The notes under the pieces: model-generated
What the model was told of the DNA's origin: nothing
Databases searched by the model: none
The model's input: only the letters and a program-made list of their open reading frames with translations
Source of the DNA: Riemerella anatipestifer_E
GTDB taxonomy: Bacteria; Bacteroidota; Bacteroidia; Flavobacteriales; Weeksellaceae
Direction: 5' to 3'
Assembly (NCBI RefSeq): GCF_009932355.1
Contig: NZ_LEKU01000014.1
Location: forward strand, 50,722-114,721
DNA: 64,000 nt
In this document: in pieces, positions 8,668-15,158 of the stretch
Layout of the letters: the number at the start of each line of letters is the position of its first letter
How positions within the stretch are numbered: position 1 is the first letter of the stretch
Position numbers and translations under genes: made by a program

Positions 8668-10344
8668 TTAGCTAAGCCCTGTAATTACGCCATTATCATC
8701 TATATCCATACCTTCGGCAGCAGGGATACTAGGCAACCCTGGCATACGCATAGTAGTCCCAAGCAACGGAATTACAAACCCTGCACCAGCAGCAAATTCA
8801 AACTCTCTTACTGTAACTTCAAAATTTTCAGGTCTACCAATTTTAGAATCGGTATCACTAAGAGATTTCGGCGTTTTTACCATGCAAACAGGAAGTACTG
8901 AAAGTCCTAAAGATTCTATCTTTTTCAATTGAGTTTTAGCTTTGGAAGTATAAGCAACAGATGATGCACCGTAGATTTCTTTTGCTATCTTATCTATTTT
9001 TTCTGGTATGGTTTCTGTGTAAGCATAAAGTGGCTTGAAATTGCAACTATTGCTTTCCGCCAATTCGGCAACTACTTTAGCTAATTCTTTCGTACCTTCT
9101 CCACCTTGTGTAAATCCATAGGAAACCACGGCTTCTATGCCTTTCTCTTTACATTTTTCTTTAATAAAATTTATTTCCTCCTCGCTATCTGTATCAAAAT
9201 GATTGATAGCTACCACAGGCTTCAAACCAAATTTCATTACATTTTCCAAATGTTTTTCTAAATTACCTATCCCTTTTTTTACAAAATCTAGATTAGGTGT
9301 GCTATATTCCTCTTTTTTAGCTCCTCCGTGATGTCTCAAAGCCCTTACCGTAGCCACTACAACCACCGCATCTGGTTTTAGCCCTGCAGAAACACATTTA
9401 ATATTAAGAAACTTTTCCGCTCCTAAATCTGCTCCAAATCCTGCTTCAGTTACGGTATAATCAGCTAAAGACAGTCCCATTTTAGTCGCTAAAACAGAAT
9501 TAGTACCTTGTGCTATACTTGCAAACGGACCACCGTGTAAAATAGCAGGATTGCCTTCTAGAGTTTGTACAAGATTAGGTTTTATAGCGTCTTTTAGAAG
9601 GATAGCCATTGCCCCTACAACATTTAAATCTCTAGCATAGATTGGTTTTTTATCATAAGTACTTCCTACATAGATGTTTCCTAAACGCTTTTTGAGATCT
9701 GAGAAATTTTCAGCTAGACAAAGAATAGCCATAACCTCAGAAGCAGGTGTGATATTGAAACCGTCTTCTCTAGGAATACCATTCGCAGAGCCTCCAAGTC
9801 CAATTACTATTTGTCTTAAAGCCCTATCATTCATATCCATTACTCTTTTCCAAACCACCGTTCTAGGGTCTATATTAAGCGAACGAGATGCGTTTTGAAT
9901 ATTATTGTCAATAGCTGCAGCCAACAGATTATTTGCCTTTTCTATAGCAGAAAAATCACCTGTAAAATGCAGGTTAATATCTTCCATTGGAATCACTTGG
10001 GAATAACCACCACCTGCAGCCCCACCTTTAATTCCAAAAACAGGACCTAAAGACGGCTCTCTTAATACAGCGATGGCTTTTTTTCCAATTTTATTAAGTC
10101 CTTCGGTAAGCCCTATACTTACGGTAGTTTTACCTTCCCCTGCTGGGGTAGGTGTAATTGCAGTCACAAGAATAAGTTTAGATTTTCCTATTTTATTCTC
10201 GTCAATTAGCGACAATGGAAGCTTAGCTTTATACTTTCCGTATAATTCTAAATCATCTTCTGGAATGTTAACCTTTGCAGCAATTTCTTTTATTGGTAAT
10301 ATTTTTGCACCTTGTGCTATTTCTAAATCTGCTGGAAAACTCAT
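8668..10344 (-). CDS. fhs: Formate--tetrahydrofolate ligase
   Basis: 558 residues. It makes 10-formyl-tetrahydrofolate from formate, THF and ATP for one-carbon metabolism. The P-loop-like ATP site TPTPAGEGKTT is at residues 64-74. LREPSLGPVFGIKGGAAGGG, the folate/ATP domain YTVTEAGFGADLGAEKF, and VLPVCMVKTPKSLSD near the C-terminus are all family hallmarks. The length is normal. It is the first gene of a probable three-gene transcript with two genes of unrelated or unknown function. gcvT elsewhere in the window also feeds folate one-carbon units. Confidence 0.96.
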   Translation of the reverse strand: MSFPADLEIAQGAKILPIKEIAAKVNIPEDDLELYGKYKAKLPLSLIDENKIGKSKLILVTAITPTPAGEGKTTVSIGLTEGLNKIGKKAIAVLREPSLGPVFGIKGGAAGGGYSQVIPMEDINLHFTGDFSAIEKANNLLAAAIDNNIQNASRSLNIDPRTVVWKRVMDMNDRALRQIVIGLGGSANGIPREDGFNITPASEVMAILCLAENFSDLKKRLGNIYVGSTYDKKPIYARDLNVVGAMAILLKDAIKPNLVQTLEGNPAILHGGPFASIAQGTNSVLATKMGLSLADYTVTEAGFGADLGAEKFLNIKCVSAGLKPDAVVVVATVRALRHHGGAKKEEYSTPNLDFVKKGIGNLEKHLENVMKFGLKPVVAINHFDTDSEEEINFIKEKCKEKGIEAVVSYGFTQGGEGTKELAKVVAELAESNSCNFKPLYAYTETIPEKIDKIAKEIYGASSVAYTSKAKTQLKKIESLGLSVLPVCMVKTPKSLSDTDSKIGRPENFEVTVREFEFAAGAGFVIPLLGTTMRMPGLPSIPAAEGMDIDDNGVITGLS

Positions 10345-10517
10345 AATACCTATTTTAATAATTTAACTAAGCCCAAATTTACTAAAACCTAAGGCAATTG
10401 AAAAGTTATTAAACCTTTATTTTGTCATTGTTTTTTGCATACAGAGGCAAAATTTTCTCTATTGAACCTGACATGTAAATTTTCTCATAAAAATTAGGCT
10501 GATTAAAAAAAATATTT

Positions 10518-10525
10518 TAACTTTG
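10518..10525 (+). promoter_or_regulatory. Promoter -7 box of rplS
   Basis: TAACTTTG, an exact TAnnTTTG match, 71 nt upstream of the ATG, leaving a leader of about 65 nt. Confidence 0.65.
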
Positions 10526-10531
10526 CCGACT

Positions 10532-10596
10532 GTTAATCAACCTCTGACGAGAGCCGTGTATGTTGTTTGGCATAAACTTATTTTATTTATTAAAAA
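10532..10596 (+). promoter_or_regulatory. Possible structured leader of the rplS mRNA
   Basis: The stretch between the -7 box and the rplS start is less AT-rich than the surrounding intergenic DNA. It contains a small hairpin, CTCT-GACG-AGAG (10542-10553), followed by GCCGTGTATGTTGTTTGGC, whose GCC/GGC ends can pair. Ribosomal protein leaders often bind their own product, so autoregulation by L19 is possible but is only an inference. No named leader family could be confirmed. Confidence 0.3.
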
Positions 10597-10953
10597 ATGG
10601 ATTTAATTAAGTACGTACAAGACAAGTACATTACAAAAAAAGAATTCCCTGAATTCAAAGCTGGTGATACCATCACTGTTTACTACGAAATTAAAGAAGG
10701 TCAAAAAACAAGAACCCAGTTCTTTAAAGGAGTAGTTATCCAACTAAGAGGAACTGGAGCTACTAAGACTTTCACTATCAGAAAAATGAGTGGCGATGTG
10801 GGTGTAGAAAGAGTATTCCCTATCAATATGCCTGCTCTACAAAAAATCACAGTAGACAGAAGAGGTAGCGTAAGAAGAGCTAGAATCTACTACTTCCGTG
10901 ACCTTAGAGGTAAAAAAGCTAGAATTAAAGATAAGCCTTATATTGCTAAATAA
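10597..10953 (+). CDS. rplS: 50S ribosomal protein L19
   Basis: 118 residues, the normal size. It contains FKAGDTITVYYEIKEGQKTR, FKGVVIQLRGTG, FTIRKMSGDVGVERVFP and the basic C-terminal YYFRDLRGKKARIK, all typical of bacterial L19 at the interface of the 30S and 50S subunits. It stands alone with its own promoter and terminator. The usual trmD/rimM partners are absent, as is common in Bacteroidota. Confidence 0.98.
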   Translation: MDLIKYVQDKYITKKEFPEFKAGDTITVYYEIKEGQKTRTQFFKGVVIQLRGTGATKTFTIRKMSGDVGVERVFPINMPALQKITVDRRGSVRRARIYYFRDLRGKKARIKDKPYIAK

Positions 10954-10980
10954 TTTAGGCTTTACTAGAAGAACTAAACC

Positions 10981-11010
10981 AAAATCCCTCTTAGTTATTA
11001 GAGGGATTTT
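10981..11010 (+). terminator. Terminator of rplS
   Basis: 11-bp perfect stem AAAATCCCTCT / AGAGGGATTTT with an 8-nt loop, followed by TTTATTTAT. Confidence 0.9.
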
Positions 11011-11030
11011 TTTATTTATAGACCATTTCA

Positions 11031-11038
11031 TAACTTTG
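11031..11038 (+). promoter_or_regulatory. Promoter -7 box of era
   Basis: TAACTTTG, 19 nt before the era ATG and 20 bp after the rplS terminator. Confidence 0.65.
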
Positions 11039-11057
11039 TAGAATATAAAATAATATA

Positions 11058-11933
11058 ATGCACAAAGCAGGATTCGTAAATATCGTAGGAAAACCAAATG
11101 CTGGTAAATCTACCCTTCTTAATCAATTGATGGGTGAAAAACTAGCGATAGTAACTAAAAAAGCACAAACCACAAGACATAGAATATTCGGGATTTATAA
11201 TGAACCTGATTTGCAAATTGTTTTTTCTGATACTCCAGGAGTGCTAGACCCAAAATATGGACTTCAGGAAAAGATGATGGATTTTGTAAAAGATTCTCTA
11301 CAAGATGCAGATGTCTTTCTTTTTATAGTAGATGTAACTGATAAAGATGCTCCTTCAGAATTTTTGGTAGAAAAGTTGAATAAAATTCCTGTTCCTGTAC
11401 TTATCCTTATCAATAAAATAGACCAAACCAATCAAGAGGAATTAGAAAAATCAATGCATTTTTGGCATGAGCAAATACCTAAGGCGGAAATATTGCCTAT
11501 ATCTGCACTAGAGGGGTTTAACACAGATGTTATTTTACCGAAGTTAAAATCTTTGCTTCCTGAGAATCCACCATACTACGATAAGGAACAATTTACAGAT
11601 AAATCTGAACGCTTTTTCGTAAATGAAGCCATTAGAGAAAAAATCTTGCTCAATTATGAAAAAGAAATTCCGTACTCGGTAGAGGTGGTTACAGAAATGT
11701 TTAAAGAAAAAGAAGGTATTATCTTTATAGACTCCATTATCTATGTGGAAAGAGACAGCCAAAAAGGTATTTTAATAGGACACAAAGGCGAAGCTATAAA
11801 AAAGGTAGGCACACAGGCAAGACTTGATTTGGAAAAGTTTTTTGATAAAAAAATCCATCTTAATCTTTTTGTAAAAGTTAGAAAAGATTGGCGTAAAAAT
11901 GAAAGAGATTTAAAAAGTTTTGGTTATAGATAA
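11058..11933 (+). CDS. era: GTPase Era
   Basis: 291 residues. The GTPase domain shows G1 GKPNAGKST (residues 11-19), G3 SDTPGV near residue 58 and G4 INKID near residue 120. The C-terminal KH RNA-binding domain carries GILIGHKGEAIKKVGTQAR followed by LFVKVRKDWRKN. Era binds the 3' end of 16S rRNA and is needed for 30S maturation. It has its own promoter and shares a bidirectional terminator with the convergent gene at 11973. Confidence 0.97.
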   Translation: MHKAGFVNIVGKPNAGKSTLLNQLMGEKLAIVTKKAQTTRHRIFGIYNEPDLQIVFSDTPGVLDPKYGLQEKMMDFVKDSLQDADVFLFIVDVTDKDAPSEFLVEKLNKIPVPVLILINKIDQTNQEELEKSMHFWHEQIPKAEILPISALEGFNTDVILPKLKSLLPENPPYYDKEQFTDKSERFFVNEAIREKILLNYEKEIPYSVEVVTEMFKEKEGIIFIDSIIYVERDSQKGILIGHKGEAIKKVGTQARLDLEKFFDKKIHLNLFVKVRKDWRKNERDLKSFGYR

Positions 11934-11938
11934 AATAG

Positions 11939-11967
11939 AAGCACGCACCTTAAGAAGATGCGTGCTT
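11939..11967. terminator. Bidirectional terminator between era and the ArsC-like gene
   Basis: 9-bp stem AAGCACGCA / TGCGTGCTT with an 11-nt loop and TTTTTATT on the right. On the minus strand the flanking sequence is less T-rich, so it fits era best. Confidence 0.8.
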
Positions 11968-11972
11968 TTTTA

Positions 11973-12326
11973 TTAAAAATACTTTTGTTGTAATGCCTCT
12001 ATGGTTTTAGAGCTATTACCTATATAAATATTTTCTTTCCCTACAAGAAATACAGGTCGTTTTAAGAAACTATAATGCTGTAATAAAAGTGTTTTGAAGT
12101 CTTCTTCTTTCAACTCTTTCACATCTATATTGTTTGCTTTAATTTGAGTAGAACGCTTACTAAAAAGCTCTTCATAAGACTTTGTAATAGCATACATCTG
12201 GGAGAGTTCTTCTTCGTTTATAGGCTCACTTTTGATTTCTCTTAGATTCCAATCTGATAAATCTAAATCTTGCATAATTCTTTTGCAAGTGCTACAGGTT
12301 TTTAGATAAAAAACAGTCTTAGTCAT
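11973..12326 (-). CDS. ArsC/Spx-family protein
   Basis: 117 residues of thioredoxin-like fold. The N-terminal TVFYLKTCSTCKRIMQDL has a CxxC pair (Cys11, Cys14), as in Spx/MgsR/YffB-type proteins rather than the single Cys of the ArsC at 362. The segment LKRPVFLVGKENIYIGNSSKTIEAL has the RP signature of the family. It is probably a redox-active reductase or adaptor; the target is unknown. It starts 2 bp after the stop of cvfB on the same strand, so the two form an operon transcribed from the promoter at 13175. Confidence 0.75.
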   Translation of the reverse strand: MTKTVFYLKTCSTCKRIMQDLDLSDWNLREIKSEPINEEELSQMYAITKSYEELFSKRSTQIKANNIDVKELKEEDFKTLLLQHYSFLKRPVFLVGKENIYIGNSSKTIEALQQKYF

Positions 12327-12328
12327 TT

Positions 12329-13153
12329 TTATAGAAGTTTAATTTTATCGTCTAATATTTCTATTATTTTATCTTTATAAAGACCTCCAATGGCTTTTTT
12401 AAAGTTTTTTTTGCTCATCTGTAGTTCAGTCTTTATTTCTTCTGGAGATGACTGGTCAGATAGATAGAGTAATCCATAATTTTCCTCTAGTTTATCTAAT
12501 ATCTTTTGCTTGAATTCATCTATATTAGTATAGCCTTCAGGTTGAAGACTTACATCTATTTTACCATCTTCTCTAATGTTTTTAATATACCCCTCTATTT
12601 CGTTTAATGGATAAAGTTTTTGGTAAACATCTGAATTATAAACCAGTCCAATATATTTTTGGTTAATAATAACATTCCACCCTAGCTCTGTTTCATTCAT
12701 GAGAATAAGGTTTACCTTCTCCCCTTTCTTTAATGATAAATTTTGATATTGAGGATTTCTTTTAAATTTGGTAGTTCCTGTAAGTAACCCTGTTTCTTCA
12801 TCTACATAGACATAGATAAGATAGCGTTTTTCCTCCTGCATTTTACCCTTTTGTTGTTTATATGGGACAAATAAATCTTTGATAATCCCTAAGTCCATAA
12901 AAGCACCGCTAGGTAACACTTGCACACAGTTGAGAACGGCGAATTCATTAACTTGACAAAGAGGTATTTCTGTAGTTGCTTTGAGGATTCCTTCATCTTG
13001 ATAAACAAACACCTCTAGGCTGTCCCCTACCTCCATATTAGGCAAAGTAAAAATATTAGGGAGTAGGCATTGTTCACCATTATCTGATGTTAGTAACCAA
13101 CCATTATCTGTTTTTTCTTTTATTTCAAGTGTTTGAGTAATTCCGATTTGCAT
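12329..13153 (-). CDS. cvfB: S1-like RNA-binding protein, CvfB family
   Basis: 274 residues from the ATG at 13153, which gives the expected N-terminus MQIGITQTLEIKEKTDNGWLL. An upstream in-frame ATG at 13177 lies inside the -7 promoter box and is rejected. The protein contains tandem OB/S1 modules (INQKYIGLVYNSDVY; GYIKNIREDGKIDVSLQPEGY) and a C-terminal winged helix (LYLSDQSSPEEIKTELQMSKKNFKKAIGGL). CvfB affects virulence-factor expression in Staphylococcus and binds RNA in vitro; the role here is inferred. It is cotranscribed with the ArsC/Spx-like gene. Confidence 0.85.
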   Translation of the reverse strand: MQIGITQTLEIKEKTDNGWLLTSDNGEQCLLPNIFTLPNMEVGDSLEVFVYQDEGILKATTEIPLCQVNEFAVLNCVQVLPSGAFMDLGIIKDLFVPYKQQKGKMQEEKRYLIYVYVDEETGLLTGTTKFKRNPQYQNLSLKKGEKVNLILMNETELGWNVIINQKYIGLVYNSDVYQKLYPLNEIEGYIKNIREDGKIDVSLQPEGYTNIDEFKQKILDKLEENYGLLYLSDQSSPEEIKTELQMSKKNFKKAIGGLYKDKIIEILDDKIKLL

Positions 13154-13166
13154 TTCAAAAATATTA

Positions 13167-13182
13167 TACCTTTGCAAAGGTA
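13167..13182. promoter_or_regulatory. Palindromic -7 box (promoter of cvfB)
   Basis: TACCTTTGCAAAGGTA is a perfect 16-bp palindrome that reads as TAnnTTTG on both strands. On the minus strand (13182-13175) it sits 21 nt before the cvfB ATG. On the plus strand it would direct transcription towards the antisense of the tRNA-Arg, where no gene is visible. Confidence 0.6.
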
Positions 13183-13239
13183 AGTTTTCTATTTATAAAT
13201 TCGTTACTTTACTATCTCTTATTGATATCAAAAACAAAA

Positions 13240-13261
13240 AGGCACTTCGTGAAAAGTGCCT
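13240..13261 (-). terminator. Terminator after tRNA-Arg
   Basis: 8-bp stem AGGCACTT / AAGTGCCT with a 6-nt loop. Read on the minus strand it is followed by TTTTTGTTTT, 15 bp beyond the tRNA 3' end. Confidence 0.85.
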
Positions 13262-13276
13262 AAAAGCGTAGTTTGT

Positions 13277-13346
13277 AGCCCTATGAGGAATCGAACCTCA
13301 ACCTAAAGAACCGGAATCTTTAATTCTATCCATTAAACTATAGGGC
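13277..13346 (-). tRNA. tRNA-Arg (anticodon CCG)
   Basis: The minus strand folds as a cloverleaf. The acceptor stem is GCCCTAT / ATAGGGC. A D arm surrounds TTTAATGGATAGAA. The anticodon arm is AAAGA-TTCCGGT-TCTTT with CCG at the three central positions, reading CGG codons. The T arm is GAGG-TTCGATT-CCTC. The CCA end is not encoded. It lies only 12 bp after the stop codon of the outer-membrane gene, with no terminator between them and a clear terminator after it, so it may be cut out of that mRNA. Confidence 0.93.
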
Positions 13347-13358
13347 CCCTTGTTTTAT

Positions 13359-15128
13359 TTAAAACTTAATTTTAAGTCCACCCATAATTTGCGTACCTAA
13401 AACTTTGTAACCATAATAATTTTGGTAATTAGCCCCCAAAAGATTATTACCAAGTGCAAAAATACTGAAATTCTTGTTAATCTGATATTCCGCTGAAATA
13501 TTAAGGTCTGCATAACCACCTACTTTTTGGTTATCAATCTCTTCTTCTGCGTATATAGGAGTAGAAATTAGGATACCTGAAGGATTGATAGAAAAACGAT
13601 TAGCCATTCTATCACTTACAAAAAAGCCTCTAAATCCTAACAATAATTTATCTTTAAGCGTTTGATATTTTGCTCCTATTGATGCTTGCAATAAAGGTCT
13701 ATAATAGATATTGGCATTGTTTTCTAAATTATACTTTTGGAACTGAATATTGCCATCTAAAATTAGAGAGGCTAGAGGTTTATACTCTACCTCACCTTTA
13801 ATTTGGCTAAGAGTACCGTTGTGATAAGTAGTGGAAAAAGTATTAGCATAATCATATCCTAGCCTTGAGTTATCGTCCATTAGATTAGAAAACAAAGAGT
13901 TACCTCTAAAGAACATCATATTATCCAATTTACCGTAACTAGCTTTAACATTGTACTTAATTTGTTCAGAAACTATTCCTTTTACACCAAAATAAAACTG
14001 ATATTTAGTATGTGTAGGTTTTAATTCTAAATCGGATACCAAAAACGGATTCTGCTCTAATAATTCTGAGTAAGTGTTAAACTGAAGCCCACTCTCTACC
14101 CCACCATATAAATTAACTTCTGGAGTTGTCGCTACGAATAGTTCCGCTTGAGGGAACCAATAGAAACGGTTAGACTTTTGTTGAACTTCGTTCAGCTCTG
14201 TTAAGCTAGAACTTAATAGATTAAATCCAGAACCAATTTTTAAGTAAGATTGCCCTTTTTTAAAAGTGATTTTGGGCGATAATCCACCACCAAAATAACG
14301 AGAATTATGTTGATTTAAAATATTAAACTGAGTGTTTACCATATCCATTTTTACACCTAAATCCAAATTAATATCTAAATCTTGACCTAATTTTAAATGA
14401 TGCTTAGACAGATTTACAAGAGCTTCTATTTGGCTTTCGTTAGCTTTAAATCTATCTCTAATAGCAGAAGTTTTTACAGTAATATCATTAAAAATTTCGT
14501 TGGAGTAAAAATCATAATTCCCACTTATCTGAAAACGACTGTATTTTTGTCCCAAATCAGCATCAGAATTAGGAACTAGAGCATAAATACCATAGTAATT
14601 ATAATCGTTAAGACCTACAGAAGTGGTAAGGTTAGCCTTGCCTTTTTCTCCAAAATGATTAAGAAATCCTGAAATCTCCGCTTGTTTCTGTGAGGAATCC
14701 CAAGCGTATTGTTTTTTTAAACCTTCATTAGATAGATAATGCACATTTGCTCCCACCTCTAAATTATCTTGCATCTTACCAGAAACATTAGCATCTGCTA
14801 AAAATTGATTGTAATTACCATAACCTATTCTAAAGTAGTTTCTTAGATAATTTCTATTGAATTCTGGCGAAATATCTTCACCTTGTATTGCTGAAGTTTT
14901 GAAATCCGACAATACAGGCACATTCACTACTTCGTAATTTATAGGCTCTTGCTGTTTTTCTTCGGGTGGATAATTTTTTTCTAGAGCTACAGAAGTTTTC
15001 TTTTTTTCTATACGCTTAACTTCAGGCTCTCTTTTGCGGTCTAGGATAAGCTTTTCCTCTTTAATCTGAGCTAACGAGATACTTCCCCAACCTAACAATA
15101 TTAGTGCTATTATTTTATGTTTGTTCAT
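13359..15128 (-). CDS. Outer-membrane beta-barrel protein (TonB-receptor-like, no plug domain)
   Basis: 589 residues with a signal peptide (MNKHKIIALILLGWGSISLAQ). After a charged linker rich in Glu/Lys (about residues 25-60), the rest is alternating beta strands typical of a large outer-membrane barrel, for example YFRIGYGNYNQFLADANVSG and FSIFALGNNLLGANYQNYYGYKVLG. The C-terminus is TQIMGGLKIKF, ending in Phe. It resembles the barrel half of TonB-dependent receptors, but neither a TonB box nor a plug domain is visible. It follows the 986-residue TPR protein by 30 bp, suggesting that the two act together at the envelope. Confidence 0.7.
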   Translation of the reverse strand: MNKHKIIALILLGWGSISLAQIKEEKLILDRKREPEVKRIEKKKTSVALEKNYPPEEKQQEPINYEVVNVPVLSDFKTSAIQGEDISPEFNRNYLRNYFRIGYGNYNQFLADANVSGKMQDNLEVGANVHYLSNEGLKKQYAWDSSQKQAEISGFLNHFGEKGKANLTTSVGLNDYNYYGIYALVPNSDADLGQKYSRFQISGNYDFYSNEIFNDITVKTSAIRDRFKANESQIEALVNLSKHHLKLGQDLDINLDLGVKMDMVNTQFNILNQHNSRYFGGGLSPKITFKKGQSYLKIGSGFNLLSSSLTELNEVQQKSNRFYWFPQAELFVATTPEVNLYGGVESGLQFNTYSELLEQNPFLVSDLELKPTHTKYQFYFGVKGIVSEQIKYNVKASYGKLDNMMFFRGNSLFSNLMDDNSRLGYDYANTFSTTYHNGTLSQIKGEVEYKPLASLILDGNIQFQKYNLENNANIYYRPLLQASIGAKYQTLKDKLLLGFRGFFVSDRMANRFSINPSGILISTPIYAEEEIDNQKVGGYADLNISAEYQINKNFSIFALGNNLLGANYQNYYGYKVLGTQIMGGLKIKF

Positions 15129-15158
15129 TTTAAATTCTAGTTTTTTAATCGCTAAAAA

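Noticed and set aside
13154..13177. Upstream ATG start of cvfB at 13177
   Set aside because: It falls inside the -7 promoter box; the ATG at 13153 gives the conserved N-terminus.
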